64,000 nt of DNA from Kribbella sp. ALI-6-A (GTDB lineage: Bacteria > Actinomycetota > Actinomycetes > Propionibacteriales > Kribbellaceae). Of the stretch, positions 49,754 through 58,504 are shown in pieces. Position numbers and translations under genes: made by a program. Location: NCBI RefSeq assembly GCF_001984195.1, contig NZ_MTQN01000011.1:1-64000 (forward strand), given 5' to 3'. Under the pieces are notes generated by a model, which was given only the letters and a program-made list of their open reading frames with translations, did no database searches and was not told where the DNA came from. The first letter of the stretch is position 1; every line of letters begins with the position of its first letter.

Positions 49754-50719
49754 TTATGGATCGAGGACCTTGTCGAGGCTCTGGTACGTGCGGTTGCTCG
49801 CGGTGGCGGCGCGGCGTTCGCGGCCGGTGGCTTCGATGTAGTTCTGGCTGGTGGCGAGGCTGGCATGTCCGAGCAGCGCCATGATCTCCGAGGCGGTGGC
49901 GCCGTCCTCGGCGAGCCGGGTCGCGAAGGTGTGGCGCAGGGCGTGCAGGTTGGCGCCGACCGGGACGCGGTCGTGCAGCCCGGCCCAGCGGTAGCAGGAC
50001 TTCACCAGGTACTCCAGGCCGCCACGGCCGATCGGGTCGCCGTTGCGGTCGAGCAGCAGCTTGGCCGACCGGTTGAAGCGGCGGCTCGGGAACCGGCGCG
50101 CGCAGGATTCGACGTACGCCTCGATGATGCGTTCCATGATCGGCTCGACCGGGATCGAGCGGTCGCGGCTGCCCTTGCCGTGCACGTGCAGGCGCATCTC
50201 ACCGGGCCGTCCGGCGAGCGAGTCGGTGGTCAGCGAGCGCATCTCGGCCGAGCGGAGCCCGGCGACCAGTCCGAGGGCGATCACCAGCAGATCACGCTCC
50301 GGCCAGGGATCGCGCGCCCGGCGAGTCCCGTCGGCCGCTGCCTTGAGCAACTTCTCCGGGGTGTCCTCGCCGCGCAACGGCTTGGGGGACAGGGGAGGGG
50401 TCTTCGGCCGCGCGACCGCACCCATCGGGTTGCCCGCGAGCAGTCCGTCGGACACGCAGAAGGTGAGGAACTGGTTCCAGGTCGACCAGGCTCGCAGAAC
50501 CGAACTCTTCGCGTGCCCGTCGGCGAACGCACCGAACGCCGTCCGCAATGCCTGCGCGGTGAGTTGCTCGACCTCGAGCTGCTCGGGGTCGTCGGTCAGC
50601 AGCGCGGTGATCCCGGCCAGGTCGCGTCGATAGGCGTCGGTGGTGTGCGGAGAGTCCTTACGCGGCCGCCGCGCGGCGAAGAACGCGGCCTGAGCTTCGA
50701 GCACCTTCATGGGCGCCAT
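49754..50719 (-). CDS. Tyrosine recombinase
   Basis: A 321-residue tyrosine recombinase with all catalytic residues: Arg156 (AGLRSAEM), Lys182 (GKGS), His259 and Arg262 (HALRH), His285 (GHAS), Tyr294. Core-binding domain at about 10-100. Close to XerC/D length but with a divergent N terminus. It stands alone beside a dif-like palindrome and a dif site, so a Xer-type or element-type role at the terminus is possible. ATG 50719; ATG 50710 is an alternative with AGGA upstream. Confidence 0.88.
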   Translation of the reverse strand: MAPMKVLEAQAAFFAARRPRKDSPHTTDAYRRDLAGITALLTDDPEQLEVEQLTAQALRTAFGAFADGHAKSSVLRAWSTWNQFLTFCVSDGLLAGNPMGAVARPKTPPLSPKPLRGEDTPEKLLKAAADGTRRARDPWPERDLLVIALGLVAGLRSAEMRSLTTDSLAGRPGEMRLHVHGKGSRDRSIPVEPIMERIIEAYVESCARRFPSRRFNRSAKLLLDRNGDPIGRGGLEYLVKSCYRWAGLHDRVPVGANLHALRHTFATRLAEDGATASEIMALLGHASLATSQNYIEATGRERRAATASNRTYQSLDKVLDP

Positions 50720-50773
50720 TCCTACCGCACGCCACCGACAGTCTCCTGTGTTGTTGCCGTCAGCAACTATCTC

Positions 50774-50799
50774 TCATGCATAATGGTGATTATGCATGA
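50774..50799. repeat. Palindromic dif-like site beside the recombinase gene
   Basis: TCATGCATAAT (50774-50784) and ATTATGCATGA (50789-50799) are a perfect 11-bp inverted repeat with centre GGTG. It shares the core ATAATGG-N2-ATTATG with the dif site 395 bases away. It lies 55 bases upstream of the recombinase start, where it may be its crossover site or an operator. Confidence 0.55.
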
Positions 50800-51169
50800 A
50801 ACAACGTCTCCAGAAGGGGCTGTGCCCAGCCCCGGGGGACAACATTCGGCCGGTCGATCTCAGCCGGCCGCAGGTGCGCTCTGAGCCATCCAGGCCAACC
50901 CTGGACACCGCACGAACTGCCTGCCGGCGCACTCACAAGCTGTTTGTCGCCATTTCGGCCCGCCGAGAAGATCGACGACAAGCAACCAGCGAATCCGTCA
51001 GGCCAACATCCAGACGATCTCAAGCGACGAGCTGAGACACCACGCCCACCTGGTCGCTGCGCGCTAGACCACGCAGAGGTCATGCACATGCGTCACGCAG
51101 ACGTCGTACGCACGGCATCACAGCCGTCTTCGAACCCCTCCAGCAGCCTCTCTCCAGACTCCCATCCAA
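50800..51169. other. Gene-free stretch between dif-like site and dif
   Basis: About 370 bases with lower GC than the genes and no convincing frame on either strand. Bounded by two related ATAA-N6-TTAT sites. No repeat or hairpin of note inside. Confidence 0.5.
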
Positions 51170-51197
51170 TGCGCCGATAATGGACATTATGTCAACT
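51170..51197. other. dif: Chromosome dimer resolution site dif
   Basis: A 28-bp site: left arm TGCGCCGATAA, centre TGGACA, right arm TTATGTCAACT. The right arm matches E. coli dif (TTATGTTAAAT) at 9 of 11 positions, and the left arm matches at 7 of 11. The size, 11-6-11 spacing and non-coding location all fit a XerC/XerD target. It would mark the replication terminus. Confidence 0.75.
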
Positions 51198-51218
51198 AGT
51201 CGTCACCGAGGCGACCCC

Positions 51219-52244
51219 CTACCAGATGAGTGCCTCTAGGTGGTTGTGGCCGGCAAGCAGGCGATCGATGCGATGTTGCGCCCCTTCGCGGACGTCAGGC
51301 TGCGGATGGTGGGCGTAGAGCGCGAGCTCCACGTACATGTCATAGAAGTTCAACCGCTCGCGCAGTTGCTCGCGTTCGAACAGCTCCGGATACGCCCCGT
51401 GTAACCATCCGGGCACCTCTGTGAGTGTCGCCTCGTCGAGCCCGCGTTCGTCGGGCGTGGGTGGGAACTCTCGCGCCCTCGCGCACCACCGCAGGATGGT
51501 GTCGAGCTCGACGTCCGCGGGCTGCGCCAGCGCCTCCGCGAAGTCGATGAGACCGGTGACGCGTCCTTGGTCGACGATCACGTTGGACCCATGGAGATCA
51601 CCATGGACCAGGACGGGTTCGTCGGCGGCGAACAACGCCAGCCGCTCCTCGACCCAATCGGCGACGTCCGCGAGCAGGCGCGAGTCATGATCTGGCAGTC
51701 GCCGGGCAGCCTCCACCTGCTGGAGTGTCGCGCTCACCACGGGCGGGTGGAACGCAGGCCACGGTTTGCCGGCGAGTGCGCCGGCCAGCCACGGCGGCAA
51801 CAGGTCGGCCGGAACAGGAACTCGGTGAAGTGCGCGCAACGCAGCACCGAGGCTCTCGATCATTGCTTGGCGCGTGTGCGGGTCCGCCGTCGGCCATGCG
51901 TCGTACAGGGTTTGGCCGGGCAGGCGTTCGGAGATGTACCACGGCCCGTCCGGGCCGTCGCCGTGAGCGATGAGTCGGGCATGCGGGACCTCGCTGCCGG
52001 CGAGTAGGTTGACCACTGCGGCCTCGTGGCGATACGCGTCGCGGAATCGTCCGTCGTTGTTCAGTCGTACGACGTATTCGTCGCCGACCCACACGCGGCT
52101 GACCCAGCCGGCCTTGGAAATGAAGCGCCCGGTGGCCGGCAGACCAGCGGCCGCCAGCGTTCTCAGCAGCACCGGATCGGTAGCCGGCTCGTCGACGAAC
52201 GGTGTTGATCGGGTGATCGCGGTGCTCCTCAGAACGGCTGACAA
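51219..52244 (-). CDS. Phosphotransferase (APH family), start codon uncertain
   Basis: A phosphotransferase of 332-341 residues: LVHGDLHGSNV catalytic loop, LIDFAEA metal motif, YVVRLN lysine. Substrate unknown. The last canonical start is TTG 52244, but a TACCTT -10 box overlaps that codon. GAGGAG (52230-52225) is followed seven bases later by ATC at 52217 in frame, so initiation at ATC is possible. Monocistronic, beside dif. Confidence 0.87.
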   Translation of the reverse strand: MSAVLRSTAITRSTPFVDEPATDPVLLRTLAAAGLPATGRFISKAGWVSRVWVGDEYVVRLNNDGRFRDAYRHEAAVVNLLAGSEVPHARLIAHGDGPDGPWYISERLPGQTLYDAWPTADPHTRQAMIESLGAALRALHRVPVPADLLPPWLAGALAGKPWPAFHPPVVSATLQQVEAARRLPDHDSRLLADVADWVEERLALFAADEPVLVHGDLHGSNVIVDQGRVTGLIDFAEALAQPADVELDTILRWCARAREFPPTPDERGLDEATLTEVPGWLHGAYPELFEREQLRERLNFYDMYVELALYAHHPQPDVREGAQHRIDRLLAGHNHLEALIW

Positions 52245-52373
52245 GGTATCAACGTAGCGACCTCAACCGCACAGAACCGCGAACCACGCTGCCAGGCGGC
52301 GGGCGCTCGAAACACGCGCCCGACTCCCCCGCGCGCTCAACGGTAGATGCCCATCAGCCGGCCCATCACGGGC

Positions 52374-52775
52374 TCATCTGTCACGCGACGATCCCCCGTT
52401 GTCGCGGATCACTCGAAGCAGTTCGACTCCTGACGAGATCAGAGCTACATCTTTGTCGAGGCCGTCCGGCAGGTGTCCGCGTTGCTCCTCGTCGGTGATG
52501 CAGGTCGGACATCCGACGGGGAGGATCACCCAGTCGGCTGCCCGAGCTCCTTCTACGAGAAGGTCCCAAGGCTGATCACCCAAGACGCGGCTGACCATCA
52601 TGTGGTCTCCATCGAGGTAGACATCCGCTGTCCCACCGCCGTACTCGACGACCGCAAGGTGGTGCTCGGGCTCCTCGCGCACAACGAATGGCCGAAGGAC
52701 GTCGCGCATTTGCTCGCCGCCACCGCGGCCAGCGTCGCCGTCACGGAACCGCTGGAGGTGCACGTCGAAGGACAC
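52374..52775 (-). CDS. Hypothetical protein
   Basis: A 133-residue acidic protein starting VSFDVHLQRFRDGDAG at GTG 52775. The N-terminal SFDVxLQRF motif is common to a group of uncharacterised actinobacterial proteins, as I recall, with no known function. No signal or membrane segment. It lies between the phosphotransferase and the penicillin acylase. Confidence 0.65.
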   Translation of the reverse strand: MSFDVHLQRFRDGDAGRGGGEQMRDVLRPFVVREEPEHHLAVVEYGGGTADVYLDGDHMMVSRVLGDQPWDLLVEGARAADWVILPVGCPTCITDEEQRGHLPDGLDKDVALISSGVELLRVIRDNGGSSRDR

Positions 52776-52850
52776 CAACGAACGGTCTCACGGTCGACAG
52801 ATCGGACTCATGTCAGGATCCTTCGGCGTATCCAATGTGCACGCCACGTA

Positions 52851-52879
52851 TTGCCATCATCACTCCAGGCACCTAGCGT
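52851..52879 (+). promoter_or_regulatory. Promoter of penicillin acylase gene
   Basis: TTGCCA (52851-52856) and TAGCGT (52874-52879) with a 17-bp spacer, a good housekeeping promoter. Expected start of RNA near 52886, upstream of a GGAG-N7-TTG start at 52916. Confidence 0.6.
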
Positions 52880-52956
52880 CGGCTGCGGCCGCCCCCGCGA
52901 GAGACTGGAGCAACTCTTGAACGACGCGCAGAACCTGGGCCCCGAGTCGACGGCAC

Positions 52957-55158
52957 GTGTTGGGCGGAGCGGCTGGCCTGGCTGCTGGAGCTGCCGTCGT
53001 GACGACGCTCCCCTGCAGCGCCGCCGCGGCGCCCACTCACGGCGGGCCCGAGCTCGCGCGCTGGCGCCGGCAGGCAGCACGTGTCCGGATCACCCGCGAC
53101 GACTGGGGTGTCCCCCACGTCTCCGGCCGGACCGACGCCGACGCGGTGTTCGGGATGATCTACAGCCAGGCCGAGGACGACTTCAATCGGATCGAGAACA
53201 ACTACCTGGTCAGCCTCGGGCGGCTTGCCGAGGCCCAGGGTGAGAGCGCGATCTGGCAGGACCTGCGGCAGCGGCTGTTCGTCGATCACGAGGACCTGAA
53301 GCGCGACTGGGTGAAGTGTCCGGCGTGGTTGCGCAAGCTGATGCAGGCCTGGGCGGACGGGCTGAACTACTACCTCGCCACGCACCCCGACGTACTCCCC
53401 CGGGTGATCAAGCGGTTCGAGCCGTGGATGGCGCTGAGTTTCTCCGAAGGCAGCATCGGCGGCGACATCGAGCGAGTACCACTCTCCCAGCTCGAAGCGT
53501 TCTACAGTCTGCGCCAGCTCCCGATGACCGAGGCGGAGCGTGGGCTGCTGTTCGCCGAGCCGAAGGGCTCGAACGGGTTCGCGATCGCGCCGAGCCACAC
53601 CCGCGACGGCCGGGCGCTGCTGCTGATCAACCCGCACACCAGCTTCTTCTTCCGCGCCGAGCAGCACGTCACAAGCGACGAGGGGCTCAACGTGTACGGC
53701 GCGGCGACGTGGGGGCAGTTCTTCATCTATCAGGGCTTCAACGCGCACGCCGGCTGGATGCACACCTCCAGCGGCGTCGACAACGTGGACGAGTTCGCCG
53801 AGACGATCGTCACCGGGGCCGGCGGCCGCCGGTTCTACCGGTACGGCGACGCGCTGCGGCCGGTGACGACGAAGACCATCACGCTGTCGTACCGCACTGC
53901 CGACGGCGTACTGGCGAAGCGCAGCTTCACCACCTACGCCACACATCACGGCCCGATCGTGCGCGAGGCGGACGGCCGGTGGATCGCGTTCGCCCTGATG
54001 AACCGGCCGGTCGCGGCGCTGCAGCAGAGTTTCCTGCGCACCAAGGCGCGGGACTACCGGGACTTCATCCAGGTGGCCGGCTTCAAGGCCAACAGCTCGA
54101 ACAACACGCTGTTCGCGGACTCCAAGGGCGAGATCGCGTTCCTGATGCCGCAGTTCATGCCGGTCCGCGACGACCGTTTCGACTACCGCAAGCCCGTCGA
54201 CGGCAGTGACCCGGCGACCGACTGGCGCGGCGAGCACAGCCTGCGCAGTCTCCCCCAGGTCGTGAACCCGAACAACGGCTGGACGTTCAACACGAACAAC
54301 TGGCCGTGGACCGCGGCCGGTGCGGACAGCCCGAAGGCGGCCGACTATCCGCGGTACTTCGACCAGGCCGGCGAGAACCCCCGCGGGCCGCAAGCGATCC
54401 GCGTCCTCACCGCGCGGGACGACTTCACCCCGCAGACGCTGATCGACGCGGCGTTCGACCCGTACCTGACCGCCTTCGCCCGGCTTGTACCGGGCCTGGT
54501 CGCGGCGTGGGACCAGCTGCCCGAGCGCGACCCCGCCAAGACGAGGCTGGCCGGTCCGATCCGGCTGCTGCGCCGCTGGGACCACCGCTGGAGCGCCGAT
54601 TCCGCCGCGACCTCGCTGGCCGTGTTCTGGGGCGAGGCGCTGTGGGCACCGCTGGCGCTGGCGGCGAGGGACGCCGGGATGTCGATGTGGGACTACCTGG
54701 CCGAGCGCGCCACCGACGCGCAACGGCTGACGGCGCTGCAGCAGGCGGTCGACCGGCTGACGCAGGACTTCGGCAGCTGGCAGGTTCCCTGGGGACAGAT
54801 CAACCGGTTCCAGCGCAACGACGGCGCGATCGTCCAGACCTTCGACGACGCGAAACCCAGCACGCCCGTCCCGTTCACCTCCGCCCAGTGGGGTTCGCTC
54901 GCGTCGTTCGGCGCCCGACGCTATCCGGGAACGAAGCGGTACTACGGCACCAGCGGCAACAGTTTTGTCGCCGTCGTGGAGTTCGGCCCGAGGCTGCGTG
55001 CCTGGGCCGTGACCGCGGGCGGCGTGAGCGGCCACCCCGACTCCCCTCACTTCAACGACCAGGCCGGGCGTTACGCCTCCGGCAACCTGCGGCCGGTGTA
55101 CTTCCACCCCGACGAGCTCGAAGGCCACATCGAACGCAGCTACCGACCGGGGCGGTAA
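52957..55158 (+). CDS. Penicillin acylase family protein, signal peptide frame-shifted
   Basis: A 733-residue Ntn-hydrolase of the penicillin/cephalosporin/acylhomoserine-lactone acylase family. The catalytic N-terminal serine of the beta chain is in EPKGSNGFAIAP (about residue 207), with the spacer peptide before it. The mature region is complete. In this frame the start is GTG 52957, but the true start is probably TTG 52916 in another frame (ribosome site GGAG, 7 nt). A one-base change near 52947 would join it to SRRHVLGGAAG, a twin-arginine signal peptide, now interrupted. So export may be impaired, or the sequence has an error. Confidence 0.85.
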   Translation: MLGGAAGLAAGAAVVTTLPCSAAAAPTHGGPELARWRRQAARVRITRDDWGVPHVSGRTDADAVFGMIYSQAEDDFNRIENNYLVSLGRLAEAQGESAIWQDLRQRLFVDHEDLKRDWVKCPAWLRKLMQAWADGLNYYLATHPDVLPRVIKRFEPWMALSFSEGSIGGDIERVPLSQLEAFYSLRQLPMTEAERGLLFAEPKGSNGFAIAPSHTRDGRALLLINPHTSFFFRAEQHVTSDEGLNVYGAATWGQFFIYQGFNAHAGWMHTSSGVDNVDEFAETIVTGAGGRRFYRYGDALRPVTTKTITLSYRTADGVLAKRSFTTYATHHGPIVREADGRWIAFALMNRPVAALQQSFLRTKARDYRDFIQVAGFKANSSNNTLFADSKGEIAFLMPQFMPVRDDRFDYRKPVDGSDPATDWRGEHSLRSLPQVVNPNNGWTFNTNNWPWTAAGADSPKAADYPRYFDQAGENPRGPQAIRVLTARDDFTPQTLIDAAFDPYLTAFARLVPGLVAAWDQLPERDPAKTRLAGPIRLLRRWDHRWSADSAATSLAVFWGEALWAPLALAARDAGMSMWDYLAERATDAQRLTALQQAVDRLTQDFGSWQVPWGQINRFQRNDGAIVQTFDDAKPSTPVPFTSAQWGSLASFGARRYPGTKRYYGTSGNSFVAVVEFGPRLRAWAVTAGGVSGHPDSPHFNDQAGRYASGNLRPVYFHPDELEGHIERSYRPGR

Positions 55159-55227
55159 CAGCGCGTCACTCCCCTACCGGCCGAAATGCAGATGCCGCGC
55201 GGTGGATCGCTCAGTGAGACTTGGCGG

Positions 55228-56130
55228 ATGGTGACAACGCCTCGCCCGCTGATCGACTCGGCGGTGCGGTCCGTCTGCGGTCGCGACGTCGAGCGTCTCG
55301 TTCCTCTCGCCGGTGGCGGGATGAACGAGACCTACCGGGCCGAGCTCACCGGCGATCTCACCGTGGTCGTGCGGATCGCGCGTCAGGACGCGTCGTGGTT
55401 CGTCGACGAGGCGCAGTTGATGGCGCAGGCGCGTGAGGCAGGCGTTCCCACGGCCGAGGTGCTCGGCCTCGAGCACCTCGACCACGAGGGCGAGTTGCTC
55501 TCGTTCTCGGTCCAACGGTTCCTGCCGGGCCGTTCCCTCGACGAGCTCGTCGGCGTTCTGCCTGCCACTGAGCTCGAGCGCCTGGTCCTGGACGCCGGCG
55601 AGATCCTGGCGCGGGTCCACAGCGTGACGCCGTACGCCGGGCGCGGTATCCGGCACGAGCTACGGCTGCCGGACGAAGACGCCGTGGCCAAGATCTCGCG
55701 CATCGTCGCGGAGACTCTCGACCCAGCCGCGGCCGCGGTCGTCGAGCGTGGGGCCGACTTCCTGCGCCGGGAGGTGACGACCCGTCCCGCTCCCCCGTTG
55801 TCGCTTGCCCAGGGCGACTTTCTGCCCAAGAACCTCCTGGTCCACGACGGGACGGTCGTCGGCGTCATCGACTGGGAGTTCGCCGGGCCCGCGTCGCCGG
55901 CCTTCGACCTCGCCCGGTGGGAGGTGTCGGCCGGCGCGCCCTTGCACGACCGTTCGGACCTGCTGCGCCGCGGCTACGCGCGGGTCGCCGATCCCGAGTC
56001 GGCGGCTGCCGGCTTCACGCCGGCGTTCGCCATCGACTGGACACTCGAGATGCTCGCGTGGAAGAACCCGGCTTCGCCGGCTCAGTTCGCGCGCTGCGTG
56101 GACGTGATTGCCCGCTGCACGAACTCTTGA
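55228..56130 (+). CDS. Phosphotransferase (APH family)
   Basis: A 300-residue kinase-fold protein. GGGMNETYRAEL is the P-loop-like region, then VVRIA lysine-region, LAQGDFLPKNLLVHDG catalytic loop and VIDWEFA. Substrate unknown. ATG 55228 was chosen by fold; the site before it is weak. Third APH-family gene in the window, unrelated to the others by context. Confidence 0.88.
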   Translation: MVTTPRPLIDSAVRSVCGRDVERLVPLAGGGMNETYRAELTGDLTVVVRIARQDASWFVDEAQLMAQAREAGVPTAEVLGLEHLDHEGELLSFSVQRFLPGRSLDELVGVLPATELERLVLDAGEILARVHSVTPYAGRGIRHELRLPDEDAVAKISRIVAETLDPAAAAVVERGADFLRREVTTRPAPPLSLAQGDFLPKNLLVHDGTVVGVIDWEFAGPASPAFDLARWEVSAGAPLHDRSDLLRRGYARVADPESAAAGFTPAFAIDWTLEMLAWKNPASPAQFARCVDVIARCTNS

Positions 56131-56135
56131 CCACC

Positions 56136-56162
56136 TGTCACAGGACGCGCCCGGCCGGCGTC
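56136..56162 (+). promoter_or_regulatory. ECF41-type promoter
   Basis: TGTCACA (56136-56142), 16 bases, CGTC (56159-56162): an exact match to the ECF41 target pattern. It precedes the FAD oxidoreductase, which is followed by the ECF41 gene. Confidence 0.8.
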
Positions 56163-56196
56163 TTGATGCCGTATCCACCTCATCCAAGGAGACGGC

Positions 56197-57414
56197 ATGA
56201 CAACGAACAGCGTGAACACCCCGACGACCGACGTCGTCGTGATCGGCGGCGGGTACGCGGGGGTGATGGCGGCCAACCGCCTGACTCAGCGCGACGACGT
56301 CACCGTGACGCTGGTCAACCCGCGGCCGGACTTCGTGGTGCGGCTGCGCCTGCACCAGCACGTCGCCGGAGAACCCGCACCGGTCGTGGACTACCGGGAG
56401 ATCCTGTCCGAGCGAATCCAGTTGGTCGTCGACAGCGCGACCGGCATCGACGCCGCCGGACGGACCGTGACCCTGGCGAGCGGCGACACACTCTCGTACG
56501 ACTATCTGGTCTACGCGCCCGGCAGCGGAAGCTTCGACTTGTCGAGCATCCCCGGCGCCGAGCAGTTCGCCTACCCGGTCGCCAACCTGGAGGCCGCGAC
56601 CCGGCTGCGGGAGGTTCTCGACGCCACGCCGTCGTCCGCCCCGGTCACGGTCGTCGGGTCCGGGGCGACCGGCATCGAGGTCGCGTGCGAGCTGGCCGAG
56701 CAGGGCCGCGCGGTGACGCTGGTGTGTGGCAAGGTGCTCTGCCCCTACGTCCACCCGAAGATCCGACGCAAGTTCGCCAAGCGCCTCGCCAAGCTGGGCG
56801 TGACCGTGGTTGTCGGTGAAGGCGCCACGGTGACCGCGGTGTCCCGCGACGCGGTCCAGCTCCAGGACGGACGCCGGCTGACGAGTGACGTGACGATCTG
56901 GACCGCCGGCTTCTCCGTACCGGACCTCGCGCGGCGCAGCGGCCTGAGCACCGACGACACCGGCCGGCTGCTCACTGACGAGACGCTGACCAGTGTCGAC
57001 AGCGACCGCATCCTCGCCGCCGGCGACTCGGCGTCGCCCTCCGGTGTACCGTTCCGGGCCAGTTGCGCGACCGCGCGTCCGCTGGGCGCGTACGCCGCGG
57101 ACACGATCCTGGCACGGCTGGAGAACCGGCAGCCGAAGGAGGTCAACATCGGCACGGGGTTCCAGTGCTTCGCGCTGGGCCGCCACACCGCGATCGTCCA
57201 GCTCGCCTCGATGAGCGACGTCGCCAACCGCTTCTCGATTGGTGGCCCGCTGGCGCACAAGATCAAGTCGAGCTCGTACGGGCTGCTCACCGAGGAGCTG
57301 GGCAAGGAGGCGCGCAAGCCCGGGACCTTCACCTGGAGGTTCAAGGACAACAAGCGCCGGCAGAAACTGAGCGAGCTGCCTGTCGCGGCGCCGGGTTCCC
57401 GTACGGTTGCCTGA
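56197..57414 (+). CDS. FAD-dependent NAD(P) oxidoreductase (NDH-2-like)
   Basis: A 405-residue pyridine nucleotide-disulphide family flavoprotein. FAD motif VVIGGGYAGVMAA at the N terminus, NAD motif VTVVGSGATGIEVACELAE in the middle, and the FAD-binding GDSASPSGVPFR late. No redox-active CxxxxC is seen. NDH-2-like enzymes of this type are frequent partners of ECF41 genes. ATG 56197 follows AAGGAGACGGC. It is preceded by an ECF41 promoter and followed 24 bp later by the sigma gene. Confidence 0.9.
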   Translation: MTTNSVNTPTTDVVVIGGGYAGVMAANRLTQRDDVTVTLVNPRPDFVVRLRLHQHVAGEPAPVVDYREILSERIQLVVDSATGIDAAGRTVTLASGDTLSYDYLVYAPGSGSFDLSSIPGAEQFAYPVANLEAATRLREVLDATPSSAPVTVVGSGATGIEVACELAEQGRAVTLVCGKVLCPYVHPKIRRKFAKRLAKLGVTVVVGEGATVTAVSRDAVQLQDGRRLTSDVTIWTAGFSVPDLARRSGLSTDDTGRLLTDETLTSVDSDRILAAGDSASPSGVPFRASCATARPLGAYAADTILARLENRQPKEVNIGTGFQCFALGRHTAIVQLASMSDVANRFSIGGPLAHKIKSSSYGLLTEELGKEARKPGTFTWRFKDNKRRQKLSELPVAAPGSRTVA

Positions 57415-57437
57415 TCGAGGGAACCAGGAGCGACTCG

Positions 57438-58334
57438 ATGAGTGACAACACGATCGACCCGGCGACGCAGAGTTTGGTTGCCCACCGCAACCTGCTGTTC
57501 ACCGTGGCGTACGAGATGCTCGGGTCGGCCACCGATGCCGAGGACGTGCTGCAGGAAGCCTGGCTGCGGTGGATGAAGGTCGACCGGGAGCAGGTGCGCG
57601 ACGACCGGGCCTTCCTGGTCCGGGTCACGACCCGGTTGGCGCTCGACCGGCTGCGCACGATGAAGCGCCGCAAGGAGTCGTACGTCGGGCCGTGGCTGCC
57701 CGAGCCGTTGCTCACCGCACCGGACGTCGCCGACGACGTCGAGCTGGCCGAGAGCGTGTCGATGGCGATCATGATGGTGCTGGAGACGCTGTCGCCGACC
57801 GAGCGTGCGGTGTTCGTGCTGCGCGAGGCCTTCGGTTTCGAGTACGACGAGATCGCGGCGGCCGTGGACAAGACTCCCGCGGCCGTGCGGCAGATCGCGA
57901 GCCGCGCCCGGCGGCACGTCGAGGCGCGGCGTCCGCGCGCGTCGGTCACGCGCGCGGAGGCGCAGGCGGTGGCGGAGTCGTTCCGGCAGGCGCTCACGAC
58001 CGGCGACTTCCGGAGTCTGCTCGACGTGCTCGCGCCGGACGTCGTCCTGGTGACCGACGGCGGCGGTCTCAAGCGCGCCGCTCTGCACCCGATCGTCGGC
58101 GCGGAGCGCGTGATCCGGTACGTCTCCGGTGGCGTGGGCAAGAGCGGCACGGCGCTGTCCGGCGATCTCACCGTGGTCAACGGCAACCCGGCGATACTCC
58201 TGCAGGTGGACGGTGTCGTCGACGGCGTGCTCGCGCTGCGGGTCGAGCACTCTCGGGTCGCGGGGATGTACTACGTCCGCAACCCGGAGAAGCTGACCCG
58301 CGTTGGGACCGAGACTCCCCTGATCCGGTCTTGA
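57438..58334 (+). CDS. sigJ: ECF41-type sigma factor (SigJ-like)
   Basis: A 298-residue paralogue of the sigma factor at 39980-40870. Sigma-2, sigma-4 (LSPTERAVFVLREAFGFEYDEIAAAV) and the SnoaL-like extension with WLPEPLL, DGGG and NPEKL are all present. ATG 57438 follows AGGAG with 7-nt spacing. It lies directly after its presumed target gene, probably in the same transcript. Confidence 0.93.
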   Translation: MSDNTIDPATQSLVAHRNLLFTVAYEMLGSATDAEDVLQEAWLRWMKVDREQVRDDRAFLVRVTTRLALDRLRTMKRRKESYVGPWLPEPLLTAPDVADDVELAESVSMAIMMVLETLSPTERAVFVLREAFGFEYDEIAAAVDKTPAAVRQIASRARRHVEARRPRASVTRAEAQAVAESFRQALTTGDFRSLLDVLAPDVVLVTDGGGLKRAALHPIVGAERVIRYVSGGVGKSGTALSGDLTVVNGNPAILLQVDGVVDGVLALRVEHSRVAGMYYVRNPEKLTRVGTETPLIRS

Positions 58335-58453
58335 GGTGGAGGTGGACACTCCAACGACAGGGCCGCCCGTGTCGGATCGGGCCTTCGCCGTTCGTGGAAG
58401 CTGTAATCAAGGGGACAGACCGACGACATCCGAGATCCAGGAGACGAGCTGAG

Positions 58454-58504
58454 ATGCGGTATCTGGTGTCCGTGATCGATGACAGGACGCGGCCGTTCCG
58501 GTGA
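58454..58504 (+). pseudogene. 16-codon remnant of a DGPF/YCII gene
   Basis: ATG 58454 to TGA 58504 encodes MRYLVSVIDDRTRPFR. The first ten residues look like the start of a DGPF protein, and RPFR looks like its end. About 100 codons of the middle, including the DGPF motif, are missing while frame and the 4-bp overlap with the sigma gene (GTGA) remain. AGGAGACGAG precedes it. Confidence 0.6.

Noticed and set aside
50796..51180. Small ORFs in the gap before dif
   Set aside because: No ribosome sites or gene-like codon use; the stretch is better read as non-coding.
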